Shown in pieces: positions 1 to 9,421 of a stretch of 64,000 nt of DNA (its first letter is position 1; the number at the start of each line of letters is the position of its first letter). The translations under genes were made by a program, and so were the position numbers. The notes beneath the pieces were generated by a model. The model was given only the letters and a program-made list of their open reading frames with translations, ran no database searches and was not told where the DNA came from. Source of the DNA: RDXT01 sp033765305 (GTDB lineage: Bacteria > Bacteroidota > Bacteroidia > J057); contig JANRID010000015.1 of assembly GCA_033765305.1 (NCBI GenBank), positions 1 through 64,000 of the forward strand, read 5' to 3'.

Positions 1-2181
1 GCGTATCCGTACCCCTTCACGCTGCCGGGCGTCCTGCGGATCAAGCGCCACACGACGACCGGCAACGACAACGTCACGACCTTTTCGTCGGTTTTCTACG
101 ACTGGCGGGTGAGCCGCACGGCCTGCGTCTCGGCGGTGGACACGCTGAGCGTGGATATTGTGCCGGTGCCTGCGCTGGTCATGCCGAACGACACGATTCT
201 CTGCGACGCAGCATCCTTTACGATCCAGCCGCAGAATACCGCCGGCGCGGTCAACCTCTGGGAAACCGGCGACACGACGCTGACCCTGACAGTGACGGCG
301 CCAGGCACCTACAGCCTGCAGAGCTATCTGAATCCGCAGTGCCCCGCTTTCGACTCGATCCGGGTGGAGTTTGAGCAGATCCCGCAGTTTGCCGGGCTCA
401 GCGATACCGTCCTGTGCGAGCCGGGCTTCATCACGCTACAGGCGCAGCACAGCGGCGACGTGGTCGCCTGGTACCGGGATCCTGCTGCTACGCAGCTGAT
501 CTCGGCCAGCACAGCGCTTGTGCAGCCGCTTGCGGATACGGCCTTTTATGTGCGAAGCTACAATACCCTGAGCGCGGGGGCCGTGGGAATTCCCGATGAT
601 CAGACCTTCGCGACGGGCAGTTTTACCTCGATCCAGACCGGGTATGTATTCGATGCGCTGACCGATCTGGTCATCGATTCGGTGGCGGTGTATGTGTCGA
701 TTGCCTCGACCGAACTGATCATCGAGCTGTGGAATGCGGCGAATGTGCCCATCCAGCGCGTGGTGCGCAAGCCCGGCAAGCTGGGCAAGGCCTTTATCCC
801 GCTGACCTTCCTGGTGCCGGCCGGCAATGATTACAAGCTGATGCTCAGGCCGGTGGTAACCGGATCGATATACCGGAACGGCAATTCGCCCTATCCCTAT
901 CCCTTTGCGCTGCCGGGCATTATCCGGATCAAGCGCCACACGACCGACGGCAGCAACACCATCACCACGTTTTCCTCGGTCTTTTACGACTGGCGGGTGA
1001 GCCGCATCGCCTGCGAGTCGCCGGTGGAAACCAAGGGGGTGCAGGTCTCGATTCCCTATGTGCTGCCCGATTCGCTCTATTCCTGCGAACCGTTTACCCT
1101 GAGCACCCAGCTGCCGCAGTTTGCCTACGCCTGGCGCCCGCTGACGGATGCGGGTCCGGGGCCGGTGATCAGCCAGAGTGCAGCGGTGCAGATCGACAGC
1201 AGCGGGCTGTATCTCCTGCGGATGGAAGATGCCGGGGGCTGCGTGCTGGAGGATACGGTGGAAGTGGATATTCCGACCACGGCGGGCCTGCCGGCAGACG
1301 GCGTACTCTGCGGCAATTTCCTGACGACCAATTACGGCGACGAAGCGGAATTTTTGTGGAGCACGGGCGAGACGGCCTCGGCAATTTTCATCGATACCCC
1401 GGGCCTGTACTGGGTAGCGGTCAGCGAGCCGAGGGGCTGCAACCTGACGGATACCATTGCCGTCAGCGGATTTTCGCCCTTCCCGGACGTGAACCTGGGC
1501 AGCGACATAACCGCCTGCGACAGCGTGCTGCTCGATCCGCAGCTGCCTGGCAACAGCTATCTCTGGAGCACCGGCAGCACGGCGCCGGCGCTGACGGTCC
1601 AGTCGAGCGGCACCTACGCCGTGACCGTGACCAATGCCTTCGGCTGCGCGGCGAGCGACACCATCGGGGTATTCGTGCTGCTGACGCCGTCTGCGGACCT
1701 GTTCTACAGCGTAAGCGGGCAGCTGGTGTCCTTCTCCATCGATCTCAACACCCTGGCGGGCGTTTTGTGGATCTTCGGCGACGGGACCAGCAGCAATGAA
1801 TTCAACCCCGAGCACTTCTACGATGCGCCGGGGACCTACACGGTGCAGCTGATCGTGTCCAACTTCTGCGGAAGCGATACGGTGACCGAGACGGTCGTCA
1901 TCCGCAGCACCACGGCGGTGGATCCGGATGCGGAAGCGGGCCTGCAGGTGTATCCGAATCCGGCGCAGGGGCAGATCCAGCTGGAGACCGGCCTGCCTGC
2001 CGGAACCCCCTATCAGCTGGAAGTGCTCGATCCGCTGGGCCGTGTACTGCTGGCGACGTCGGGGCATGCGGAGCCGGGTGCGCGCACGCTGCGCCTGGAG
2101 CCGTGGCCCGAAGGCCTGTACCAGCTCCGGCTGACCGCCCGCGGCCAGGTATCCAGCCGCGCTTTCCGCCTGATCCGATAA
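1..2181 (+). CDS. T9SS-exported repeat protein with type A sorting tail (5' truncated)
   Basis: The reading frame is open from base 1, so the start lies outside the window; the GTG at 109 is internal. A module recurs: the stretch from base 1 (YPYPFTLPG ... RIKRHTT ... FYDWRVSR) is closely matched from base 889 (YPYPFALPG ... RIKRHTT ... FYDWRVSR), a period of 888 bp or 296 residues. A PKD-like domain with the motif FGDGTSS lies near 1700-1900. The last 80 or so residues contain VYPNPAQG, a LEVLDPLGRVL strand and a GLYQLRL strand, the usual build of a T9SS type A C-terminal sorting domain. The protein is therefore probably secreted by the type IX system and anchored at the surface. Its ligand or enzymatic role cannot be read from the sequence; an adhesin or structural role is inference. 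Confidence 0.8.
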   Translation, partial: AYPYPFTLPGVLRIKRHTTTGNDNVTTFSSVFYDWRVSRTACVSAVDTLSVDIVPVPALVMPNDTILCDAASFTIQPQNTAGAVNLWETGDTTLTLTVTAPGTYSLQSYLNPQCPAFDSIRVEFEQIPQFAGLSDTVLCEPGFITLQAQHSGDVVAWYRDPAATQLISASTALVQPLADTAFYVRSYNTLSAGAVGIPDDQTFATGSFTSIQTGYVFDALTDLVIDSVAVYVSIASTELIIELWNAANVPIQRVVRKPGKLGKAFIPLTFLVPAGNDYKLMLRPVVTGSIYRNGNSPYPYPFALPGIIRIKRHTTDGSNTITTFSSVFYDWRVSRIACESPVETKGVQVSIPYVLPDSLYSCEPFTLSTQLPQFAYAWRPLTDAGPGPVISQSAAVQIDSSGLYLLRMEDAGGCVLEDTVEVDIPTTAGLPADGVLCGNFLTTNYGDEAEFLWSTGETASAIFIDTPGLYWVAVSEPRGCNLTDTIAVSGFSPFPDVNLGSDITACDSVLLDPQLPGNSYLWSTGSTAPALTVQSSGTYAVTVTNAFGCAASDTIGVFVLLTPSADLFYSVSGQLVSFSIDLNTLAGVLWIFGDGTSSNEFNPEHFYDAPGTYTVQLIVSNFCGSDTVTETVVIRSTTAVDPDAEAGLQVYPNPAQGQIQLETGLPAGTPYQLEVLDPLGRVLLATSGHAEPGARTLRLEPWPEGLYQLRLTARGQVSSRAFRLIR

Positions 2182-2210
2182 GTATTCCCCTTGCTATCTG
2201 TGCTGACCTT

Positions 2211-4004
2211 ATGCTCCGGAATTCGCTCATTATTTCGTCTCTGATCAAGATCCGCCGCGCACTGCCCGGGCAGATGCAGCGGAAAGGCGTCCTGATCCTT
2301 GGACTTTCGCTGCTCAACTCGCTGCTGGAGCTTGCCGGCCTGGGCGCGCTGCTGCCGGTGCTGCTGATGACCCTCGACGAGGAGGCCCTGGCGCCGGACC
2401 GCACGCTGGGGCGCCTGTACCAGTGGCTGAATCCCGGCAGCGAGGTGGCCTTCTTCCTGATCATCTCGCTGGCCATTCTGGTGCTCATGCTCGGCAAACA
2501 CGTGGTGAGCATTCTGATCATCCGGAAACAGGCGCGCTTCTCCTATTCGGTGTTCAGCTATCTGAACAACCAGCTGATGCGGCTGACCTATCAGCGGGGG
2601 TACACCCATTTTCTGGAGCACAATTCCCACAAGATCATCTGGGATTTTTATACCATCCCGCTGCACTGCACGCAGAAGGTGGTGCTGCCGCTGCTGAACT
2701 TCGCCAACGAGGTGCTGATGCTGCTGCTGATCGTCGTCAGCCTGGCGTTTTACAATGCGGGGGTTTTTGTCCTGCTGCTGCTGTTCGTCGGGCCCGCCTT
2801 CGTGCTGTTCTACCGCTACGTCCGCAACCGCATTCTGCACGTCAATACAGCGCTGAACGACCTTTCGCCGCATATCTGGAACCGCCTCTTCGAGCTGGTG
2901 TTCGGCTATGTGGATGTGAAGATGACCAATTCCGAAAACCGCTTTTTCCGGGCTCATCACCGGAATATGGACAAGCAGATCGGGCTGAGCGTGCGGAAAT
3001 ACACCCTCGAAGCCCTGCCGGCGCGGGTGCTGGAGCTGGCGGTGGTGCTGGCCGTGCTGACGACCATCGTGTACGGGCTGGCCGTATTCGAGAACCGCAG
3101 CGAGCTGCTGGTGCTGCTGGGCGTGCTGGCGCTGGCTGCCTACCGGACCCTGCCGTCCTTCAACCGGCTCATGGTTGCCGTGCTCGACATCCGCGGCCAT
3201 CAGTACACCCTGGACCTGATTCAGCAGGCGAGCGAACCGTACACGGATCTGTCGGACCAGCCCAAGCTGGCCTTCGAAGACCGGATTGCGGTGGAGGACC
3301 TCCGCTACCGCTATCCCAACAAGGAGGAATGGGTGCTCAACGGCATCGGCCTGGAAATCCGCCGGGGCGAGACCATCGGCCTGATCGGGAAGTCGGGATC
3401 GGGCAAGACGACGCTGGTCAATGTGATGCTCAGCCTCTTCGAGCCGGCTGGCGGCAGCATCCGGGTGGATGGGGTGCTGCTGGACCGCAGCAATCTGGTG
3501 GCGTGGCGCAAGTGTGTGGGCTATGTGCAGCAGGAGGTGTATCTGCTGGACAGCAGCCTGGCCGAGAATGTCGCCTTCGGCGTGGATCCGGAGCAGATCG
3601 ACGAGGCGCGGCTTTGGGACGCGCTCAGGCGCGCCAGCCTGGACACCTTTGTTCAGGGGCTGGCGCAGGGCGTGCATACGCCGGTCGGGGAGGGGGGCTG
3701 CCAGCTTTCGGGCGGGCAGCGGCAGCGCATCGCCATTGCGCGGGCGCTCTACAGCGGGGCCGAGATCCTGTTCTTCGATGAAGCCACCTCCGCCCTCGAT
3801 CAGGAGACGGAGCAGGATATTACCGAATCAATCCGGCAGCTGTCCGAGCAGCAGCTCACGCTGATCATCATCGCCCACCGGCTTACGACCCTGCGCCATT
3901 GCGACCGGATTCTGGAGCTGAGCCAGGGGCAGGTCATCGGCGAGCGCAGCTATGCGGAACTGCAGGAGCCGCAATTTGCCTACACCTATTCCCGCGAAGC
4001 ATGA
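2211..4004 (+). CDS. ABC transporter, fused membrane and ATPase domains (glycan flippase type)
   Basis: This 597-residue half-transporter has a hydrophobic N-terminal domain (about residues 25-320, several membrane segments) and a C-terminal ATPase. The ATPase shows Walker A GKSGSGKTT near residue 393, the signature LSGGQRQR near 499, Walker B ILFFDE ending near 524, and an H-loop in IAHRLTT. The ATG at 2211 is preferred over upstream in-frame codons because those lie inside the preceding gene. The stop overlaps the next start (ATGA at 4001-4004), so the two are translationally coupled. The domain order matches PglK/WlaB and MsbA-like exporters. As the first gene of a glycan cluster it probably flips a lipid-linked sugar across the inner membrane; substrate and direction are inferred from context. 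Confidence 0.85.
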   Translation: MLRNSLIISSLIKIRRALPGQMQRKGVLILGLSLLNSLLELAGLGALLPVLLMTLDEEALAPDRTLGRLYQWLNPGSEVAFFLIISLAILVLMLGKHVVSILIIRKQARFSYSVFSYLNNQLMRLTYQRGYTHFLEHNSHKIIWDFYTIPLHCTQKVVLPLLNFANEVLMLLLIVVSLAFYNAGVFVLLLLFVGPAFVLFYRYVRNRILHVNTALNDLSPHIWNRLFELVFGYVDVKMTNSENRFFRAHHRNMDKQIGLSVRKYTLEALPARVLELAVVLAVLTTIVYGLAVFENRSELLVLLGVLALAAYRTLPSFNRLMVAVLDIRGHQYTLDLIQQASEPYTDLSDQPKLAFEDRIAVEDLRYRYPNKEEWVLNGIGLEIRRGETIGLIGKSGSGKTTLVNVMLSLFEPAGGSIRVDGVLLDRSNLVAWRKCVGYVQQEVYLLDSSLAENVAFGVDPEQIDEARLWDALRRASLDTFVQGLAQGVHTPVGEGGCQLSGGQRQRIAIARALYSGAEILFFDEATSALDQETEQDITESIRQLSEQQLTLIIIAHRLTTLRHCDRILELSQGQVIGERSYAELQEPQFAYTYSREA

Positions 4005-5236
4005 ACGGCGAACGCGATCCCCGGCCCCTGGTGCTGTTTACCAGCGGGTTTCCCTACGGCAAGGTAGAGCAGTTTCTGGAATTGGAAATTCACTACCTCG
4101 CTGCCACGTTCCGCGAGGTGCACCTCATCCCGCTGGCGGCGCCTGCCGGCGAGGCGCGCTCCGTGCCGGACAACTGCCGCGTGCATGCCCTCAGCCTGGA
4201 TGAGCCGTTCAGCGGCAAGGCGCTGCTGCGCCGGCATGGCCGGCAGCTGGCGGCTGCCTGGCTGCGCGAAGTGCTGCTGAGCCCGCATCCGCAGGTGTAC
4301 CTGCGCGAATTCCGCCGCAATGTCTACCACCTGCTCAACAGCTATCAGCAGGCCCTCCGCCTGGAGGCCTTTCTGGAAACGCAGTGCCAGGGGCCTTTTC
4401 TGGCCTATTCCTACTGGTGGAACTACTGGCCCACCCTCCTGGCCCTGATCCATCGGCGGGGCCGCCTGCAGTTCGACTTTTTTACCCGCGCCTTGGGCTA
4501 CGACTTCGACCTGCGGCAGACCTCCAAAGCCTATTTCCCGTTCCGGAGCATCGAGCTGGAGGAGGCGGTGCGGATTTTTCCCATCTCCGGCTTCGGCGAA
4601 CGGACCATCGGCAGCGCCTACCCGAAATTCCGCCACAAGCTGGAGCGGCACTACCTGAGCGTCGAGGACCGGGGCATCAATCCCGGCCCGTCGGCCGACG
4701 GCATCTTCCGTGTATGCTCCTGTTCGCACCTGATTCCGCTCAAGCGGGTGCACCTGATCGCTGAGGTGCTGGAGCGCCTGCCGTTCGAAGTGCACTGGAC
4801 CCATATCGGATTCGGGGAGCTGGAAACGGAGCTTCGCGCCCGGATCGCAGCGCTGCCGCCCCGCGTGAAAGCGCGCATTACGGGATTCTGGCCCAATCAG
4901 TCGATCCTGGATTTCTACCGCAACGAGCCGGCGGATCTCTTTATCCATGTCTCCGAAATGGAAGGCGGCGCGCCGGTGGCCATTCAGGAGGCGTGCAGCT
5001 TCGGCATTCCGGCTATCGGCACGGAGGCCGATGCCATTCCCGAAATCGTCAATGAACATACCGGCTTCCGCATCCCCCGCGACTTCGATCCGCAGGCCGT
5101 GGCGGATCTGATCACCGCCTACCGCAGCCGGCCCGACCAGGCGGCCTTCCGGCAGGGCGTCCGGGACTACTGGAAAGCCCATTTTCATGCGCCGGTGGTA
5201 TACGGGCGCTTCGCTCAACGACTTACCCAGCTCTGA
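4001..5236 (+). CDS. GT4-type glycosyltransferase
   Basis: This is a 411-residue cytoplasmic sugar transferase of the GT-B fold. The C-terminal half holds LIPLKRVHLI, WTHIGFGE and the acidic motif SEMEGGAPVAIQE followed by FGIPAIG, typical of the nucleotide-sugar site of family GT4. The acidic pair is E-x8-E, one residue longer than the usual E-x7-E. It is a clear paralogue of the transferase at 11857-13125: both begin with an FT-x3-PY motif, share IPLKRVHLI in the same place, and share a central GYD block. It overlaps the ABC gene by 4 bp and ends 6 bp before asnB. Donor and acceptor sugars cannot be deduced. Confidence 0.8.
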   Translation: MNGERDPRPLVLFTSGFPYGKVEQFLELEIHYLAATFREVHLIPLAAPAGEARSVPDNCRVHALSLDEPFSGKALLRRHGRQLAAAWLREVLLSPHPQVYLREFRRNVYHLLNSYQQALRLEAFLETQCQGPFLAYSYWWNYWPTLLALIHRRGRLQFDFFTRALGYDFDLRQTSKAYFPFRSIELEEAVRIFPISGFGERTIGSAYPKFRHKLERHYLSVEDRGINPGPSADGIFRVCSCSHLIPLKRVHLIAEVLERLPFEVHWTHIGFGELETELRARIAALPPRVKARITGFWPNQSILDFYRNEPADLFIHVSEMEGGAPVAIQEACSFGIPAIGTEADAIPEIVNEHTGFRIPRDFDPQAVADLITAYRSRPDQAAFRQGVRDYWKAHFHAPVVYGRFAQRLTQL

Positions 5237-5242
5237 ACTCGC

Positions 5243-7168
5243 ATGTGCGGCATTACCGGCATCTGGCAATCCGACTCCCGGCTCGAACTGCCGGCCCTCC
5301 AGGCCTTCACCGATGCGCTGACCCACCGGGGCCCCGACGGCGGCGGCTATTACCTCGATCCGGACCTGCCCCTGGGCCTGGGCCACCGCCGGCTGTCCAT
5401 CCTGGACCTGTCCGAGGCCGGCAGCCAGCCCATGAGCTACGCCGGGGACCGTTACCAGATCGTGTTCAACGGCGAGGTGTTCAACTTCATCGAAATCCGC
5501 GAAGAACTCCAGGCGCGAGGCTACCGCTTCCGCTCCGACACCGATACAGAGGTGGTGCTGGCGGCCTACGATGCGTGGGGGGCCGACTGCCTCCACCGCT
5601 TCAACGGCATGTGGGCCCTGGCGCTGTGGGACCGGCAGGAACAGGTGCTGTTCCTGGCGCGTGACCGCTTCGGAATCAAGCCCTTGTATTACCACTTCGA
5701 GCCGGGCCGGCGGCTGGCCTTCGCCTCCGAGACCTGGGCCTTCCGCAGCCTGGAAGGCTTCAGCCGGCGCTGGAACCCGGACCACGTGCTGCGGGCCCTC
5801 CTGCAGCCGCACCACCTCGAAGGCTACGGCCATACGGTGCTGGAAGGCATCGTGCAGCTGCTGCCGGGGCACTGCCTGCGCTTCCGTCCCGGAGACCGGA
5901 CCCTGCGCCAGGTGCGCTGGTACGACATCCGGGAGCGTCTGCGCCCGGCACCGGCCGGGTATGCGGAGCAGGTGGAGCAGTTCCGCGAGCTGTTCGCGAG
6001 CGCATGCACGCTGCGCCTGCGCAGCGACGTGAGCCTGGCCACCGCCCTGAGCGGCGGCATGGACTCGTCGGCGGTGTACTGCATGCTGCACCAGCTGATG
6101 CAGGGGCAGCGGACCCTGCTGCGTGTGCCCGATGCCTGGCAGCAGGCCTATGTGGCGGTATTTCCCGGCTCGGCGGTGGATGAAGCCGCCTACGCGCGCG
6201 AGGTCGTAGCCTATGTAGGCGGGCAGGCGCACTACATCGAGGCGGACCACAGCCGCCTGGCGGAGGAGATCGAAAGTTCGACCCGCCTGTTTGATGCCAT
6301 TACCAGCACCCCGATCCTGACGGTGAACAACGTGTACCGGCGCATGCGCGAAACCGGCGTGGTGGTATCGATGGACGGGCACGGGGTGGACGAAATGCTC
6401 TACGGGTACCGCCAGATGGTGTACCGGGCCTACGAGCATTACCGCCAGGCCGGGCAGACCGGCACGGCGCGGATGATCGGCGAGACCCTGGCGCGCATGC
6501 ATCCGGAAGCGGAATGGCCGCAGCGGCATCAGCAGTTTGTCGGGAGCCTGCGGACGCCGGGCCTGCTGGAGCGCCTCCGCAAGGGGCTGGGGCAGGCGCC
6601 TGCGCCCGCGCCGGATCCGTATGCGAAATTCCTTCGGCAGCAGCCTGCGGCGCAGTGGCAGCCCGAAAGCCCGCAGGGCTATGCCTTCGGCAGCTATTCG
6701 GCGCTGGATCAGGAAGTATTCGGCCAGTTTTTCGTCTCCACCCTGCCGAGCCTGCTGCGCAATTTCGACCGGGCCTCCATGATGCACGGGATCGAGATCC
6801 GGATGCCGTTCATGGATTACCGGCTGGTGGAATTTGCCTTCAGCCTGCCGGTGGAGAGCAAGCTGGGGGGCGGATACACCAAGCGCATCCTGCGCGACGC
6901 CATGCAGGGGCGGATGCCGGAGCCGATCCGCACCCGCACCTATAAAATCGGGATCGGCGCGCCGCTGGGCGACTGGTTCAGCGGGCCGCTGCGCAGCTGG
7001 CTGCCGGATCAGGTTCACAGCCAGGCATTTCTGGCGTCGCCGCTCTGGGACGGCCCGGCCCTGCGGGACTTCGCCGCGGAACGCCTCCAGGCAAACCGCT
7101 GGACCGAAGCCGACGCGGGATTTCTCTGGAAAATTCTCAATGCCCACCTCTTATTGCATCAGTCATGA
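5243..7168 (+). CDS. asnB: Asparagine synthase-type glutamine amidotransferase
   Basis: The 641-residue protein starts MCGITGIW, so Cys2 becomes the N-terminal nucleophile of a class II glutaminase after Met removal. HRGPDGGG and the later SGGMDSS (residues 270-276) mark the glutaminase site and the ATP pyrophosphatase loop of asparagine synthase B. The length fits the family. AsnB makes asparagine from aspartate, glutamine and ATP. Copies inside polysaccharide clusters are often thought to amidate a sugar acid or peptide substituent instead, and that is the more likely role here because neighbours on both sides are glycan genes and the stop overlaps the next start (ATGA at 7165-7168). Distinguishing the two roles is not possible from sequence alone. 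Confidence 0.85.
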   Translation: MCGITGIWQSDSRLELPALQAFTDALTHRGPDGGGYYLDPDLPLGLGHRRLSILDLSEAGSQPMSYAGDRYQIVFNGEVFNFIEIREELQARGYRFRSDTDTEVVLAAYDAWGADCLHRFNGMWALALWDRQEQVLFLARDRFGIKPLYYHFEPGRRLAFASETWAFRSLEGFSRRWNPDHVLRALLQPHHLEGYGHTVLEGIVQLLPGHCLRFRPGDRTLRQVRWYDIRERLRPAPAGYAEQVEQFRELFASACTLRLRSDVSLATALSGGMDSSAVYCMLHQLMQGQRTLLRVPDAWQQAYVAVFPGSAVDEAAYAREVVAYVGGQAHYIEADHSRLAEEIESSTRLFDAITSTPILTVNNVYRRMRETGVVVSMDGHGVDEMLYGYRQMVYRAYEHYRQAGQTGTARMIGETLARMHPEAEWPQRHQQFVGSLRTPGLLERLRKGLGQAPAPAPDPYAKFLRQQPAAQWQPESPQGYAFGSYSALDQEVFGQFFVSTLPSLLRNFDRASMMHGIEIRMPFMDYRLVEFAFSLPVESKLGGGYTKRILRDAMQGRMPEPIRTRTYKIGIGAPLGDWFSGPLRSWLPDQVHSQAFLASPLWDGPALRDFAAERLQANRWTEADAGFLWKILNAHLLLHQS

Positions 7169-8370
7169 AGGTGCTCTATCTGTATCTCTATGCCCGCCGG
7201 GAAATCGGCAGCGTACACAAGAAGATGATGGATCAGGTCGCAGCCCTGAATGCGATGGGGGTGGAGACCCGGGGCGCATTTTTCTGCGCCGATGTGCAGG
7301 AGCCGGTGGCCCTCAGCAGCGATGTAGAGCTGGTGCCCTTCCGCAGGAGCACCCACCGGATCTGGTCGCATCAGCAGACGGAGGAATTCCTCTACGAAGC
7401 CGTCGATGCCTACCTGCGCACGCGCGCGGCAGACGTGGACCGGATTTTCCTGCGCTATCCGCCCGGCTGCGCGCCGCTGCTGCGGCTCATCCGCAAGTAC
7501 CCGGGCCTGTTTTGCCTCGAACACAACACCAAAGAGCTCCCGGAGCGCTGGGAAGGGCTGAAGCGGTACCAGATTACCTGGAGGCCTTCGGGCATCAAGG
7601 TCTGGCTGCTGGATTTCGTGTATGAATACTACGCGGAGAAATGGTACGGGCCGAACATCCTGCGCCATGCGCGGATGGGCCTGGCGGTGACGAACGAAAT
7701 CGGCGCGTACGAGCAGGCGCGCTGCCGCCCGCACCCGTACCGGGTCTTCACCGTCTCGAACGGGATCGCGGTGGACCGGATTCCGGTCAAGCCGCCGGTG
7801 GCCTTCGACGGGTCGGACCTCCGCCTGCTCTTCATGCGCGGCTCCCAGTCCGACTCCACCTGGCACGGCGTGGAGCGGCTGCTGCACGGGCTGGCAGCCT
7901 ACCGGGGCCCCTGCCGGGTGCATCTGTACCTGCTGGGCTCCCGCTTTCCGCGCGAGCAGGCGCTGGCGGAGTCGCTGGGCATTCAGGATCAGGTCACCTT
8001 TACCGGCCATCTCGAAGGCGAAGCCCTGACCCGGATGATCGATCAGTCACACCTGGGGATCGGGTCGCTGGGCATGCACCGCATCCAGCTGGCCGAAGGG
8101 GCCGTGCTCAAAGTCAAGGAATACATGGCGCGCGGCTTGCCGGCGGTGCTCGCCTATCAGGATGTGGATGTGTCTTATACGCCTGAATTTCAGCCGTATG
8201 TGCTGCATCTTCCGCCGGATGAAAGCCCGGTGTCCATCGAGGCGCTGATCGGGTTTGCGCAGCGGGTGTTTGCGGACGGGGATCCGGCGCCGGCGATCCG
8301 GGCACTTGCGCACCAGTATCTGGATGCCAGGGTGAAAATGGCCCATCTCAAATCGGTGCTGGAGCAATGA
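7165..8370 (+). CDS. Glycosyltransferase, GT-B fold
   Basis: The 401-residue product begins MKVLYLYLYARREIGSVHK, a first Rossmann strand with a donor loop. FCLEHNTKELPERW and VTNEIGAYE lie in the N-terminal half. A nucleotide-sugar domain follows, with FTVSNGI, HLYLLGSRFP, VTFTGHLEG, and a loop ending in EYMARGLPAVLAYQDVDV. The C-terminal acidic motif is degenerate: LAEGAVLKVKEYMARGLP takes the place of the usual E-x7-E. It is joined by ATGA overlaps to asnB upstream and to the epimerase-like gene downstream (8367-8370). The role is sugar addition in the same glycan pathway; linkage and sugar are unknown. Confidence 0.75.
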   Translation: MKVLYLYLYARREIGSVHKKMMDQVAALNAMGVETRGAFFCADVQEPVALSSDVELVPFRRSTHRIWSHQQTEEFLYEAVDAYLRTRAADVDRIFLRYPPGCAPLLRLIRKYPGLFCLEHNTKELPERWEGLKRYQITWRPSGIKVWLLDFVYEYYAEKWYGPNILRHARMGLAVTNEIGAYEQARCRPHPYRVFTVSNGIAVDRIPVKPPVAFDGSDLRLLFMRGSQSDSTWHGVERLLHGLAAYRGPCRVHLYLLGSRFPREQALAESLGIQDQVTFTGHLEGEALTRMIDQSHLGIGSLGMHRIQLAEGAVLKVKEYMARGLPAVLAYQDVDVSYTPEFQPYVLHLPPDESPVSIEALIGFAQRVFADGDPAPAIRALAHQYLDARVKMAHLKSVLEQ

Positions 8371-9395
8371 AGCGGCTGGCGGAACGGGGCTGGAAATTTG
8401 CCGTCCGGCATGTGCTCACGGCCTGGCTGCGGCTGGGCCGCGCCACGGGCTGGCTGGCCCGCCGGCAGGCCCGCATCCGCCGGCGGGTGGAGCGTGCGTA
8501 TGCGGCTGCGGGCGCTGGCACGGATCTGCCGCTGCCCGCGCCTGCGCCGCCGGACTGGCGGCAGCTGGCCTATGCCAGCGTGTCCTACAAGCCGCCGCAG
8601 TTCTGGGAGCAGACCTACATCATGCAGGACGGCATTCCGCTGGTGCAGTATGCCGGCGCGGCGGAGCCCCGCCGCAACTACGTGACTGCCGCGCAGTATG
8701 CGCTGAGCTGCTTCGATCACGGCCGGCCGGAGGCCGGCCTGGCGCTGGCCGCCTGGCTGCGCCAGGAGGCGGAATGGCTGCCGGCGGGCGGAGCAGCCTA
8801 TCCCTTCGGCTTCGACTGGCCGATGTACGGGCTGCAGGCGCCCTGGTACTCTGCGCTGGCGCAGGCGCAGGTGATGTCGGTGTGCTTCCGGGCCTGGAGC
8901 CTGAGCAGCGACCGCAGCTGGCTGGAGCATGCGGAGGCGGCCGGTGCGCTGATGATCCGCCCGGCGGAGGCCGGCGGTCTGCTGCGGCATACGCCCGAAG
9001 GGCTGGTGTGGCTGGAGGAATATCCCGGCGCGCAGCCGGTGCTGGTGCTCAACGGCTTTGTGTCGGCGGTAATCGCCCTGCTGGAGGCCCGCCTCACGGG
9101 GCCGCAGCCGCCGGCGCGCGAAGCGCTGGCCGCGGATGCCCTGCGGAGCCTGAAGCGCAGCTTTTCCGCCTACGACACCGGATTCTGGCTGCGCTACGAC
9201 CGCGTGAGCCCGAAGCATATCACCCCCGAATACATGAAGTTCCAGGCGCTGCAGCTGGACCAGCTCGCGGCGCTGACCGGCGATCCGTTCTTCCCCAGGA
9301 CCGCCGCCCGCCTGCGCAGGTACTACCGCCGCAGGCGCTGGCTGCCCCTCTACGACTTCGATCTGCTCAAAGCCGTCACCGGCGTGCGCATCTAG
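8367..9395 (+). CDS. D-glucuronyl C5-epimerase C-terminal domain-like protein
   Basis: The 342-residue protein carries the alpha/alpha-barrel features of the glucuronyl C5-epimerase C-terminal family. These are a GFDWPMYGLQAPWYSALAQAQ block (about residues 150-170) followed by a WLEEYPGAQPVLVLNGF block (about 211-228). The catalytic family converts D-glucuronate to L-iduronate inside a polymer, as in heparan biosynthesis. There is no signal peptide; residues 1-50 are very basic, with many Arg. Inside an export-type glycan cluster this suggests editing of a uronic-acid-containing glycan, but many bacterial members are uncharacterised and activity is inference. It overlaps the previous gene by 4 bp and is followed 27 bp later by the MBOAT gene. 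Confidence 0.7.
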   Translation: MKRLAERGWKFAVRHVLTAWLRLGRATGWLARRQARIRRRVERAYAAAGAGTDLPLPAPAPPDWRQLAYASVSYKPPQFWEQTYIMQDGIPLVQYAGAAEPRRNYVTAAQYALSCFDHGRPEAGLALAAWLRQEAEWLPAGGAAYPFGFDWPMYGLQAPWYSALAQAQVMSVCFRAWSLSSDRSWLEHAEAAGALMIRPAEAGGLLRHTPEGLVWLEEYPGAQPVLVLNGFVSAVIALLEARLTGPQPPAREALAADALRSLKRSFSAYDTGFWLRYDRVSPKHITPEYMKFQALQLDQLAALTGDPFFPRTAARLRRYYRRRRWLPLYDFDLLKAVTGVRI

Positions 9396-9421
9396 TTCCG
9401 CCCCCGAACTCTGCCGACCCC

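Noticed and set aside
436..2067. 543-codon ORF on the minus strand over the exported protein gene
   Set aside because: Antisense shadow of a GC-rich gene; the product is Arg/Gln/His-rich with no family motifs.
3986..7147. 1053-codon minus-strand ORF over the glycosyltransferase and asnB genes
   Set aside because: Spans two well-supported plus-strand genes, low-complexity composition, no motifs; GC-driven shadow.
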